This document shows positions 11,613-20,768 of a stretch of 64,000 bases of DNA, in pieces. The notes under the pieces are model-generated. The model made no database searches and had not been told where the DNA came from. It saw only the letters and a program-made list of their open reading frames with translations. This DNA comes from Raphanus sativus (taxonomy: Eukaryota; Streptophyta; Magnoliopsida; Brassicales; Brassicaceae), in assembly GCF_000801105.2 (NCBI RefSeq), contig NC_079519.1:8988668-9052667 (forward strand), written 5' to 3'. How positions within the stretch are numbered: the stretch's first letter is position 1; every line of letters starts with the position of its first letter. A program made the translations under genes and the position numbers.

Positions 11613-12281
11613 ATGTCCTCCAAAGAGATCTTCAAAAAGTTCATTGGAACAGTTCTGGTGGAGATGAACAAAGCACTGGCTGCAAACCTTAAGGAGATAG
11701 AGAGGGAGATGGAGAAAAGTGCCTCTGAGATGAAACATGTTCCGTGGAAGAGGTTTGAGTGGAAGAGTCTTGGACAAGGTGGAGCCAAAGGTGTCGCTAA
11801 GCATCTCCAGGAGAAGCATGGACTTGAGAGGTCACCTACTGTTGTCGTTGCTGGAGGTGGAGGTGAAGAAGATGGAAAGAAGCCAAAGGCCTCTGTCTTC
11901 TCTGTCTCTCATGAGAGGTACACACATGAGTTCTGGGTCGAAGAGTCAAGATACCGCTACCTTAGGTCCAATGGGAAGTCGAAAGTGATGTTCAAAGACT
12001 TCACTGCTATGCGTACAGAGTTCTGGAGGGACTTTGACAAGAGGATGTCTCAGATTCAAAAGCGTAACAAGGCCATGGCAACGAAGATAAGAGATGATGG
12101 TTCTTATGAAGGGTCTGTTCAGAAAGAGAGAGAGAAGAAGGAGGCTCAGGAAAAGGAAGATGAGGAAAACAGAGCCAATCCACCTCAGGAGATGCCGCCA
12201 CCGCCGGAGACGCCGCCGCCGGAGAAGAAGACGCCGCCGTCGGAGATTGGAGGAGCCGGAGACGCCTCTGTGAAGAAGTGA
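11613..12281 (+). CDS. Uncharacterised 222-residue plant protein, Pro-rich C-terminus
   Basis: A single-exon ORF starting MSSKEIFKKFIGTVLVEMNK at the first ATG after a TATA-like box. I do not recognise the family. Residues 1-45 form an amphipathic, likely helical start rich in K and E (LKEIEREMEKSASEM). Residues 100-165 are a conserved-looking charged domain with aromatic residues (RYTHEFWVEESRYRYLRSN, then MFKDFTAMRTEFWRDFDKRM). Residues 165-190 are a probable coiled or highly charged helix (KEREKKEAQEKEDEE), and 190-215 are proline-rich (PPPPETPPPEKKTPP). No signal peptide or membrane segment is evident, so it is probably nuclear or cytosolic. Codon use looks normal for a gene and the frame is undamaged, in contrast to the surrounding transposons. 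Its promoter module is duplicated upstream. It is very likely a real gene of unknown function. Confidence 0.8.
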   Translation: MSSKEIFKKFIGTVLVEMNKALAANLKEIEREMEKSASEMKHVPWKRFEWKSLGQGGAKGVAKHLQEKHGLERSPTVVVAGGGGEEDGKKPKASVFSVSHERYTHEFWVEESRYRYLRSNGKSKVMFKDFTAMRTEFWRDFDKRMSQIQKRNKAMATKIRDDGSYEGSVQKEREKKEAQEKEDEENRANPPQEMPPPPETPPPEKKTPPSEIGGAGDASVKK

Positions 12282-12358
12282 GAGAGACAGGCGAGAAGAA
12301 AGATGGAAGAAGAAGATTAGGGAGTCTTAAATTAGGTTTGCTGTTAAAAAGGGTATTT

Positions 12359-12399
12359 GGTGGTAGTAGTAGTAGTAGTAGTAGACTAGTAGTAGTAAA
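12359..12399 (+). repeat. (GTA)n microsatellite in 3' flank
   Basis: A run of GTA triplets, interrupted once by GACTAGTA, lies about 80 bp after the stop of the 11613 gene, followed by (TTAA)n. It is probably in the 3' UTR. Confidence 0.85.
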
Positions 12400-13006
12400 T
12401 TAATTAATTAAGAAAAAAGTGTGGTAGACTTTTTCTTAATTGATTGATTTAAAGCGTCTTATCTCTTTATCTTAACTCTTATCGTATGTCTTATGGTCAT
12501 CTTTGTGAAACTTTTGCTGGCTATCAAATTAGACCCTTTAGCCAGAGGAAAGACACGTTTTAATCAAAAATCTCAGACGTTCATCTCTATCTATTGCTAT
12601 GAATCTATGATCCACCATTCCACCTCTCTTCTGACCTCCGCCTAGCCTTTGACGGAGGAGGAAGCGACTGAATTAATACGATATATAGGCAGGCAACATG
12701 TCCAACCAAACTGAATTAATCTAATTATGTCACCGGTTCAAATGCCTAACCGGCTAATTCAATTTCAGTATAGAAACTAACGAGCCATCCAGGCTTAATG
12801 TTGTAAGATCGGGCCCAAACGAAGCCCACATTAAGACAACAACCTCTTATAAATCGTTTTTTTTAAAGCTCAGACCCGTTGAACAATTGAAGATAAATGT
12901 CATGATTTGTTTCGAAATGGCGTTGTTCGGCCGATAGCTTCATCCTGATGTCTCATCTGTAGTGTCAGACCCATGCAGACATGTCAATAAGGTTCGTAGT
13001 TTTAAC
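12400..13006. other. Intergenic DNA, no gene seen
   Basis: 3' flank of the 11613 gene, then unremarkable sequence. No ORF, terminal repeats or RNA gene recognised. Confidence 0.5.
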
Positions 13007-13616
13007 CCATCTCTCCAACCTTATAAATTATCAAACTTGGGTCCAATTATATAAATCCAAAAAAAATGGATTATTTCGCCTAAACCCTCTTTGGACTTTA
13101 GTTTTTTCGGATTTAGATCATGGTCGGCCCGAAAATTTCAAACTTTACATTTAGTTTAGAGAGTGTTTTTAGTGTGATCAAAATATTGATATATTATTTT
13201 AATATTCTTGATCTAAACTCTAGTAAAATAAATTTAAAAGTTGTAATTGTACAACACTAGATATTTATCCACGCAACAATACGGATTAGCTAATTCTTTT
13301 TATGTATTTTGGAAAAAAAATCAGTTACCTTTTTATTATAAAAACAAATCAATTACATTTACATATACATAGGTAGGACTTGAGTAGAATGTACTCAAGC
13401 AGTATGGTTAAGCGTTAAATTTTGGGAATTATATTGAGCAGAAAAGAGACAACAAATTTATAATCAATTCAAATAATTGAAATGGAATAAATAATATTAT
13501 ATTCAATCATATATGAGAAATTATTTTTATGTTTTTACATTTTCAATCATAAACTGCTTGCTGATCAATGCTAGTAAGGTCTCAATTGGTACAATTGATG
13601 AAGAAGCAGTAGTAGT
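13007..13616. repeat. ~610-bp direct repeat, left copy, flanking the LINE
   Basis: Starting at 'ccatctctccaacc', this segment matches 17317-17925 almost base for base, with a modest number of substitutions and small indels. The right copy begins exactly at the LINE 5' boundary. The left copy is followed by about 130 bp without a counterpart before the LINE break. It does not start TG or end CA, so it is not an obvious LTR. Confidence 0.85.
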
Positions 13617-13747
13617 ATGCTGTAGAAACAGTATGCTGCATAAACTGTATGCTCTCATTAAAAACCCTAATCAAATGATTGGTAGAGCAGTAACAGTATA
13701 CAATTTTAAATTTTTTATTATAAAAGTTAATATATAATATAGTTGGA

Positions 13748-16099
13748 CTACCATCCCTCTAACTTATTTTTAATTCGTTGGACTAAGTAGTTAAAGACCT
13801 CTTTTCTTTTTCTACCAATGTGATCGGGGAGCCCTAGATATTTCCCAAAACCTCCTACCTTTGTGATCCCGAACTCCTTAGCTATATTTTCCTGAAGTTG
13901 AGAAGGTGTACCTTTACTGAAAGCTATGGATGATTTTTTGTAGTTTATCTCTTGACCTGAAGCTCTTTGGTAGATGTTGAGCAAATGAAGCATGTTTTGG
14001 CTTTCTTCATCTGTCGCCTTGCAAAAAACCAAAGAATCATCAGCAAACAAGAGATGAGATATTGCCGGACCACTCCTAGAAGCTTTAAAACCATGGATCT
14101 TTTTCTCTTGAATATTCTGCTTTATCAGTCTAGATAGGCCTTCAGTACATAAGATATACAAATATGGCGATATAGGGTCACCTTGTCTAAGGCCTCTATG
14201 AGGCTTGATTGATTGCGTTGGCTCTCCGTTGATTAGCACTGAGTATGAGACAGTAGAGATACATAACTTGATCCAGTGTCTCCATTGCCAACAGAATCCC
14301 ATCTGTTCCATGACCCTGTCTATAAACTGCCATTCTATTTTATCGAAAGCCTTTGCAATATCAAGTTTTAAAGCCATAAATTTATTCCTGAGATTTTTCG
14401 TGTGAAGTGAATGCATCAACTCATGAGCTACAAGCACATTGTCAGTAATTAACCTCTCAGGAATAAATGCAGACTGATTATCCGACACAATCCTATGCAG
14501 CCAAGGTTTCAATCTTTCAGCCAATACTTTCGATATTATCTTATATGCAACATTGGCTAAACTGATGGGTCTGTAGTCTTTGATACTAACCGGATTTTCT
14601 ACCTTGGAAATTAAACAGATGTGGGTTTCATTAATTCTTGGATCTAAACGGTTATGTTGAAAAAATAATTGCACAAAAGAAATCACACCTGTTTTGATGA
14701 TATCCCAGTGTTGTTGGTAGAAAGCCGGGGTCATTCCATCAGGTCCAGGAGATTTGTCAGGATCCATAGTAAACACCGCAGACTTAATCTCCCTTTCTGT
14801 TACTGGGGCTGTGATATTACTATTTATTTCTTCTGTAACTGTAGAGGGAATACCCTTTAGGAGATTAGAATCCAAAGTACAGCCATTGCTTGTGTACAGA
14901 GATCGAAAGTAATGCTCAACATGTTTTCGGATATCTTTAGCAGTAGAAAAAAGCTTCCCTTGATCATCTTGAAGACATGTGATGCGATTAATGTGTCTTC
15001 TCTGCTTTGTTTTCGAATGGAAGTACTTGGTGTTTTTGTCTCCGGCTTGTAACCAGAGGATCCTACTTTTGGTTCTCCAATACTCTTCTTCAAGTCTATA
15101 CTGCAATTGAAGTTGAATTTTTAACAATTCCAATTGGGTATAATCTATAGAAGGAGCACTATAAAGACTTTGAATTTGCTGTTTAAGTTGAGTGATAAGC
15201 TTTCCTGAATTTGTGTTTTGTTGGCTCCTCCATTGGGCTAAAGCACCTCTGCATTTCTTTATAATCGATAGGATGTCACCTTCTGATATATTGCTGCAGC
15301 CTTGACTCCATGTATGCTCCATTACTTTTTTCAATTCTGGGTATAGTCTCCATCTACTATCATATCTGAAAGCTTTAGATCTCTTCCACTTGAAACCTTC
15401 AGTATTCAAAAGTAATGGGCGATGATCAGAGCCTATCCATGGAAATAAAGATACCATAGCAGAGGGATACAATTCCATCCAGTCATCGTTTGCTAAAGCC
15501 CTATCTATCCTAGACATAATGGTATATTTAGATCTCTTACCCATCCATGTAAACCTTCCTCCTAGAGTTTTAATATCATGGACACCAAGGACAGATAGTA
15601 ATTTATTAAATAAGGAGCAAGAAGCATTTGACCTGGTAATTCCTCCTTTCTTTTCTTTCATAGTCCTGATGTCATTGAAGTCTCCAATTAGCAGGTGAGG
15701 TTTGTTCCTGAGGTAACCTGCAATCTCAGATTGAATTAAATCATTCCATTGCTCATTTCTATACTTGGCAACCGGATTTCCATATATATATGACATCCAA
15801 AAAGTGTTGGTGCCATCTTCTACACGCATATTTGTACAATACAAAGTAGGGTTATCTAACAAGGATATCCTAACCCTTTCATTCCAAAAAACTGCAGCTC
15901 CCCCACTACTACCATGCGCAGGAACAAAAAAAGTGTTTTGATATCCTAGTTCCTTCGCTACTTGCCGTACATAGCTATTTACATGCTTAGTTTCTACAAG
16001 GAGGATAACATCAGGGTTCTGAGATCTCCTGATGTCTTTTAGATGTAGAATTGTCAAGTCTCCTCCTAAACCTTGACAATTCCAGTGTAATATCTTCAT
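13748..16099 (-). CDS. LINE ORF2: endonuclease and reverse transcriptase (truncated)
   Basis: 783 residues of an ORF2 polyprotein normally nearer 1300. Residues 1-225 are an APE-type endonuclease: MKILHWNCQGLGG, LLVETKH, LIGDFNDI and GSDHRPLLL give the catalytic N, E, D/N and D-H residues. After a linker, residues ~430-740 form the reverse transcriptase: KDYRPISLANVAYKIISKVL, SAFIPERLITDNVLVAHEL, LKLDIAKAFDKIEW, RGLRQGDPISPYLY and LLFADDSLVF, with FADD as the active-site motif typical of plant LINEs. The frame ends abruptly at KNKLEGW followed by TAG at the break with non-LINE DNA, so the thumb, zinc finger and RNase H are missing. The ATG overlaps the ORF1 stop as ATGA, suggesting reinitiation after ORF1. 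It could nick DNA in principle, but complete retrotransposition looks impossible. Confidence 0.9.
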   Translation of the reverse strand: MKILHWNCQGLGGDLTILHLKDIRRSQNPDVILLVETKHVNSYVRQVAKELGYQNTFFVPAHGSSGGAAVFWNERVRISLLDNPTLYCTNMRVEDGTNTFWMSYIYGNPVAKYRNEQWNDLIQSEIAGYLRNKPHLLIGDFNDIRTMKEKKGGITRSNASCSLFNKLLSVLGVHDIKTLGGRFTWMGKRSKYTIMSRIDRALANDDWMELYPSAMVSLFPWIGSDHRPLLLNTEGFKWKRSKAFRYDSRWRLYPELKKVMEHTWSQGCSNISEGDILSIIKKCRGALAQWRSQQNTNSGKLITQLKQQIQSLYSAPSIDYTQLELLKIQLQLQYRLEEEYWRTKSRILWLQAGDKNTKYFHSKTKQRRHINRITCLQDDQGKLFSTAKDIRKHVEHYFRSLYTSNGCTLDSNLLKGIPSTVTEEINSNITAPVTEREIKSAVFTMDPDKSPGPDGMTPAFYQQHWDIIKTGVISFVQLFFQHNRLDPRINETHICLISKVENPVSIKDYRPISLANVAYKIISKVLAERLKPWLHRIVSDNQSAFIPERLITDNVLVAHELMHSLHTKNLRNKFMALKLDIAKAFDKIEWQFIDRVMEQMGFCWQWRHWIKLCISTVSYSVLINGEPTQSIKPHRGLRQGDPISPYLYILCTEGLSRLIKQNIQEKKIHGFKASRSGPAISHLLFADDSLVFCKATDEESQNMLHLLNIYQRASGQEINYKKSSIAFSKGTPSQLQENIAKEFGITKVGGFGKYLGLPDHIGRKRKEVFNYLVQRIKNKLEGW

Positions 16100-17214
16100 G
16101 GCTGAGGTGGTGGTTTGTGGAGAACCACCAAACCTTGAGTTTCTTCAAGTTCGGATTGATTCAACACAAGTCTTTTTGGAGCTCTTTCATTTTCCTCATT
16201 AGCTGCTTCAGGTGCTTTCCTTTTGGTTCCTTGCTCTTCTGGTGCAACACTGGATCCGGCTAGAGTAGTGGAGTCCATGGGTGCATTTGGTCTCGCTCCT
16301 GTTCCTACTGGTGTTATAATACCAACTGTAGCTTCTTCTTCAGTAGTTTGAGCTCCTGTTGCAGTTCTGGATGTTTCGCCTTCTTGTCTAATGGATAAGT
16401 ACTGGCGTATTGCTGAGCTTCTTTCCTCTGCAGATAGATAAGGATTTGTACCAGTATCTAACAACTCCATCTGTCTTCGAGTGAGTAGAGCCGCATCTTT
16501 ACATACTTCAAACTCATGCCTGAGGCTTCCACAAATGATACAGAATTTCTGAAGTCCAGTGTACCTGAAGCCCAACTCAACAGGCGGTATATTAGTGAAG
16601 ATTTCAACTTCCTTTGTGAATATATCCGGGTCATCGATGTCGAAGTCAATCTTCACTGAAACTTCTGCAGCTCTATTCACTGTTGGTTCTATGATTGAAA
16701 CTTCTCTGACTTGACCTAGCTTGGATCCTATGCTCCTGACTATCTCTGGCCTTCGGTACATGTTGGGGAGATTAAGAATCTTAACCTTGAAAGGTATATT
16801 GCGCAGAAAGTCAGGGTAGCTTCGATTACTCCATCTATACAAAGCCACTAGCCAACCACGGTAAGTGTAAGGAGCCTTCTCCAAGACCATTAATATATGA
16901 TGTTCACTCTCAAAATAGAAATTCACTGTTCCATCATCATTGATTTGACTTTCGACTCTTCCCGTAAGCTGCCAAGCTTTAGGTAGAGCAGCCTTAAGCC
17001 CCGCTGGATTCTGATGATATGGATTAAGCCCCATAACCACCAGACAGGTCCGATGATCCTTGGGGAAGACCCGACGAGCGTCTTCGTGAATCGACCATCG
17101 ATCGCTGCCGGCCCCTAACTTCATATCTTGGAGTGCTTTCCAGATTTCTTTTGTCGAATCTATATGCTGATACACTCCTTCAGTCAGATCCATATTATCA
17201 TCACCTGATTCCAT
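16096..17214 (-). CDS. LINE ORF1: RNA-binding/zinc-knuckle protein (DUF4283-like)
   Basis: 372 residues, from ATG at 17214 to a TGA that overlaps the ORF2 ATG. Residues ~50-180 match the DUF4283 pattern of plant LINE ORF1 and related proteins: CLVVMGLNPYHQNPAGLKAA, AWQLTGRVESQ, FYFESEHHILMVLEKAPYTY and WSNRSYPDFLRNIPFKVKI. Residues ~215-245 hold a zinc knuckle of the CxxC-H-C kind (FCIICGSLRHEFEVCKDA). The C-terminal third is low complexity and acidic, then basic (KRKAPEAANEENERAPKR), a possible nuclear signal. In LINEs, ORF1p coats element RNA. No break is seen in the frame. Confidence 0.85.
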   Translation of the reverse strand: MESGDDNMDLTEGVYQHIDSTKEIWKALQDMKLGAGSDRWSIHEDARRVFPKDHRTCLVVMGLNPYHQNPAGLKAALPKAWQLTGRVESQINDDGTVNFYFESEHHILMVLEKAPYTYRGWLVALYRWSNRSYPDFLRNIPFKVKILNLPNMYRRPEIVRSIGSKLGQVREVSIIEPTVNRAAEVSVKIDFDIDDPDIFTKEVEIFTNIPPVELGFRYTGLQKFCIICGSLRHEFEVCKDAALLTRRQMELLDTGTNPYLSAEERSSAIRQYLSIRQEGETSRTATGAQTTEEEATVGIITPVGTGARPNAPMDSTTLAGSSVAPEEQGTKRKAPEAANEENERAPKRLVLNQSELEETQGLVVLHKPPPQP

Positions 17215-17316
17215 CTTGATTTAGTCGGATTTGATCAAAATCGATTTAGGGTTTTTTTTTCCTAGAGAACGCTAGAAATTTCGCCGTGCGAAGAGAGAAG
17301 TGTTTTGCAACGACTT

Positions 17317-17925
17317 CCATCTCTCCAACTTTATAAATTATCAAACTTGGGTCCAATTATATAAATCCAAAAAAATTGGATTATTTCGCCTAAACCCTCT
17401 TTGGACTTTAGTTTTTTCGGATTTAGATCATGGTCGGCCCAAAAATTTCAAACTTTACATTTAGTTTAGAGAGTGTTTTTTTAGTGTGATCAAAATATTG
17501 ATATATTATTTTAATATTCTTGATCTAAACTCTAGTAAAATAAATTTAAAAGTTGTAATTGTACAACACTAGATATTTATCCACGCAACAATACGGATTA
17601 GCTAATTCTTTTTATGTATTTTGGAAAAAAAATCAGTTACTTTTTATTAGAAAAACAAATCAATTACATTTACATATACATAGGTAGGACTTGAGTAGAA
17701 TGTACTCAAGCAGTATGGTTAAGCGTTAAATTTTGGGAATTATATTGAGCAGAAAAGAGACAACAAATTTATAATCAATTCAAATAATTGAAATGGAATA
17801 AATAATATTATATTCAATCATATATGAGAAATTATTTTTATGTTTTTACATTTTCAATCATAAACTGATCAATGCTACTAAAGCTTCGATTGGTACAACT
17901 GATAAAGAAGCAGTAGCAGTATTAT
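17317..17925. repeat. ~610-bp direct repeat, right copy
   Basis: Counterpart of 13007-13616. It begins 'ccatctctccaact' immediately after the LINE 5' UTR. Similarity stops near 'aagaagcagtagcagt', where a GC-rich segment follows. Confidence 0.85.
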
Positions 17926-17929
17926 AACG

Positions 17930-18140
17930 TCCGAACGTCCACGGCTAATGGGCCACCCACGCCCGCTCTCTCGGCCCGTGGGCCCATCCCATCCGACGGT
18001 CGATCGTTAATTTTTCCAAGGCTCGAAATGGCCACGCGTATGAAAATCTGGTATGGTGCGGATTCAAACTCGGATCCCTTAGAGATCTACGGAACGTCAT
18101 GACCATCCGATCACAAACGCGTGGTTATTGGAGTCATATA
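17930..18140 (-). mobile_element. Possible tRNA-related SINE or tRNA-derived fragment
   Basis: An abruptly GC-rich 210-bp segment in AT-rich surroundings. On the minus strand it reads 'gatcggatggtcatgac', then about 35 bases later 'ccgagtttgaatccgcacca', a tRNA-like order with degenerate A and B boxes and a T-arm-like end. It abuts the break in the right direct repeat. No target duplication found. The identification is tentative. Confidence 0.35.
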
Positions 18141-18906
18141 TACTTATTACCTCAGTTGTTGACCATATTTTATTTTTCTGTTCTTTTTTGAAGAACGAAT
18201 CTCTGAGGAAAAAATTCAGTTGACATTTGTGAATCATACATAAGAGTATCAAGCTGAGGAGGAGAAAACTGAATCTAGATCAAGAGATGGAAAACAAATT
18301 AGTTATTGAAAATTAGATAGATGATGAAGCATTTTGAAATTGTGTGTCATGGTTTGGGAGTTATAAACATGATTCATCTTTGAATGTGGTGGTAATTATT
18401 TGAGAAAAATATAGGGATTTATAGAATTTGAAAAAAATTAAGGATTCTCATAAAAAAATTAACGACTTTAATTTTTTAAAAATTTTTTTAAGAAAATTGT
18501 CTATATCCCATTCTTATATTGTTTTTATTCTTAAGAACATATATATGCGAGATTATGATTGTTTTAAATTAGCATCAAATAAGTTTTATACAAATAAATG
18601 TTAGAGTCAATAAATTGAAATCAGATAAGATTTATAATTTAAATTTTATCAATAAGTATATATCACACAATTAATCAAAACAATTACATCTATTAAAAAT
18701 CACAACAAAACATATTGAAATAATAAAAAAAAAACAAAATTATGTAATATACTTTATAATTTTCATATTTAATATAAATACAAGTAGTACAATTTATAGT
18801 TTTCGAATAAACTAAAAAATAAATGTTAAAACATTGATCATTATTTATTTAGTTTTTAGCTTTTAGTTTTTGATTTTTTCTTTAGGTTTTAGATTTTGAC
18901 TTTTGA
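18141..18906. other. AT-rich intergenic DNA
   Basis: Nothing recognisable. Near 18845-18915, repeats of 'tttagattttgacttttgattttt' form the insertion target of the next element. Confidence 0.5.
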
Positions 18907-19190
18907 TTTTTGATTTGGGAATTCGGCCAAAAAAACACTGAACATGGCAAAAATGGCCAAAAGAAACATGGACTTGAGGCTGGCCAAAAAAAGCCTGAAC
19001 TTTTGTTGACTTTTATCAGTTTATTAAGAAACTTTGATTGACCGACCAGATTAAAACACCGTTAACTAATAGTTAAGACGGTGGATAATCAACGTTAAAT
19101 ATGATCGTTAAGTAAAACAACGTCATTTTGAGATGGAATGAAACGACGTCGTTTTACCTATTTTTATTATCAAAAATATGTTGTTCGCGT

Positions 19191-19244
19191 GGATCGAACC
19201 TGAGAATTCATGGCCAAATGACGAGGTTTCTTGCCACTACACTA
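19191..19244 (-). promoter_or_regulatory. tRNA-like A and B boxes, left arm
   Basis: On the minus strand, TAGTGTAGTGG (19234-19244) fits the A-box consensus TRGYNNARNNG, and GTTCGATCC (19191-19199) fits the B-box GWTCRANNC, 34 bases apart. Transcription would run leftwards, out of the element. Confidence 0.55.
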
Positions 19245-19451
19245 CTGTCACTTTTAAGAATATCCATAACATGTTATCTTTTATTGAGTATCAAACAAAT
19301 CTCGAAAAATCTAAATTCTTTTTTTAAAAATTCCAAAAAATCTTAAAAATTCAAGAAAATTCTGAAAATTAAAATTAAAATTATAAATATTTAAAAAATT
19401 CAGAACACTAAATAAAAGAAAACATGTTATGGATATTCTTAAAAGTGACAG

Positions 19452-19505
19452 TAGTCTAGTGGCAAGAAACTTCGTCATTTGGCCATGAGTTCTCAGGTTC
19501 AATCC
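19452..19505 (+). promoter_or_regulatory. tRNA-like A and B boxes, right arm
   Basis: TAGTCTAGTGG (19452-19462) and GTTCAATCC (19497-19505) fit both pol III consensus boxes with the same 34-base spacing as in the left arm. Orientation is rightwards, so the two arms would be transcribed divergently. Confidence 0.55.
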
Positions 19506-19869
19506 ACGCGAACAACATATTTTTGATAATAAAAATAGGTAAAACGACGTCGTTTCATCCCATCTCAAAACGACGTCGTTTTACTTAACGATCTTTGCAA
19601 ACGTCGTTTAATCATCATGTAACGGTGTGTTTAATTTGGCGAGTCAGCGATAACTTACTGATTAAAGTTTAAAGTCAAATATAGTTTGGTGTTTTTTTGG
19701 CCAGCCAATATGTTCGTATTTATTATGGCAATTCGTGCAAAGTTCATGATTTTTTTGGCCGAATTTCCTTTTTGATTTTGTGGTAGATTTTAGCTTTTTG
19801 AAAAATTTGAATGATGAATTTAGTTTTTTTTTTCAAAGTAAAATAATAAATCCTCAAACAAAAATATTA

Positions 19870-20040
19870 TTTGTGGAAGCTCCCTTGGTTCAGTGGTTTG
19901 ACCAAAGATTAATATTTCTACAACATGAGGTTTGAGTTTCAATTTCCGGAAAATGTGGAATTATATGAATTAAGGGAGAAAAGCCTTACAAAATATCAAC
20001 AACATAACGCAAGGAGTGTACCGTCAAACATAGATCCCAT
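19870..20040 (+). mobile_element. Possible tRNA-related SINE
   Basis: TGGTTCAGTGG (19886-19896) is a perfect A-box match, and 34 bases later GTTTGAGTT (19930-19938) is a B box with two mismatches. The 5' phrase 'ctcccttggttcagtggtt' resembles plant SINE heads. No poly(A) tail or TSD was found, so the extent is a guess. Confidence 0.35.
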
Positions 20041-20126
20041 ATGGTTGTTTGGGTGATGTAGTCAAACGTGAATCTTCATACGGCTGATAGAATTATCGGC
20101 TGTAGAATCGTCTGTAATATTCTCAT

Positions 20127-20317
20127 CAGGGGTGGGCAAAAACCCAAACCGAACTGAACCGAACCGAACCAACCAAACCGAAGTTAAACTGAACCAGACC
20201 AAACCGTGCTCTTTATGTAATCCAATTGGTTCATGTTTTACTCAACCCGAACGGTTTGGTTTGGTGTGGGTTTAAACCGAACCAAACGGAACCAAACCGA
20301 TAATCCAATATATATAG

Positions 20318-20357
<40 letters not shown>

Positions 20358-20768
20358 AATTGAAAATTTTAGTTAAAGTTTCGTTTTTATTTTTTCATAA
20401 CTTCCGTATCCTTAAAAAAATTATCAATACGATTCAAATAATGCTATTATATATAAAATCATGTAGCATAAGTTTTTATATTCTCACTCTATCGTTTATG
20501 AGTTGATTTTTTTTTTAATAAAACTATAAAACTGATGCCTTCATATTTTATAACCAACCCTAACTACACCGAACCAAACTAGACCATAATAATGTAAACC
20601 GAACTAAATCTAAACCAAACCGAACTGAACCGAACCGAATTAAATCCAAACCGAACCCAAACCAAAGCTACTTTGGTTTTAATTGGTTTGAGTTTTATAA
20701 AATCCAAATTACCCAAACCAAACCGAACCCAAACTGAATCCGAAACTAAACCGAAATGCCCACCCCTA
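20127..20768. mobile_element. hAT-like MITE, 642 bp
   Basis: Termini are CAGGGGTGGGCA (left) and, on the opposite strand, TAGGGGTGGGCA (right), followed on both sides by degenerate 'aaccgaac' repeats in inverted orientation. The flanking 8-mers ATTCTCAT (20119-20126) and ATTATCAT (20769-20776) differ at one position, as for an 8-bp hAT target duplication. A (TA)n run lies near 20325-20350. There is no transposase. The minus-strand ORF at 20579-20842 is an artefact of the repeats. Confidence 0.85.

Larger units (their letters stand above)
13748..17316 (-). mobile_element. LINE (L1-type non-LTR retrotransposon), 3'-truncated
   Basis: The element reads on the minus strand from a ~100-bp 5' UTR (17215-17316) through ORF1 (17214-16096) and ORF2 (16099-13748). 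Both frames are free of stops, so the copy looks young. It is cut off inside ORF2, just after the reverse transcriptase palm: the thumb, zinc-finger and RNase H parts, 3' UTR and poly(A) are missing. LINEs normally lose the 5' end, so a 5'-complete, 3'-deleted copy is unusual. ~610-bp direct repeats flank it instead of a short TSD. Confidence 0.85.
18917..19768. mobile_element. Foldback Mutator-like MITE, 852 bp, 10-bp TSD
   Basis: The terminal inverted repeats begin GGGAATTCGGCCAAAAAAA (left) and, on the other strand, GGAAATTCGGCCAAAAAAA (right). They continue with variable similarity to arms of several hundred bases around a short AT-rich centre (about 19285-19400). A perfect 10-bp target duplication, TTTTTGATTT, flanks it (18907-18916 and 19769-19778). 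Long inverted repeats with a 9-10 bp TSD are typical of Mutator-like elements. No transposase is present. The arms carry several AACGACGTCGTT palindromes and, in each arm, a tRNA-like pair of pol III boxes. The two arm ORFs (19128-19346 plus, 19311-19568 minus) are mirror images created by the inverted repeat and not genes. Confidence 0.9.

Noticed and set aside
11384..11692. 102-codon plus-strand ORF over the start of the 11613 gene
   Set aside because: It does not start with ATG at its quoted left end and runs out of frame through the leader and first codons of the better-supported gene.
13007..17925. LTR retrotransposon reading of the paired ~610-bp repeats
   Set aside because: The repeats lack TG...CA ends, a primer-binding site and a polypurine tract, and the inside is a LINE on the minus strand.
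19128..19568. Two similar small proteins on opposite strands (MRWNETTSFYLF and MRWDETTSFYLF)
   Set aside because: They are the same inverted-repeat arm read from each side of the foldback MULE, not genes or a toxin-antitoxin-like pair.
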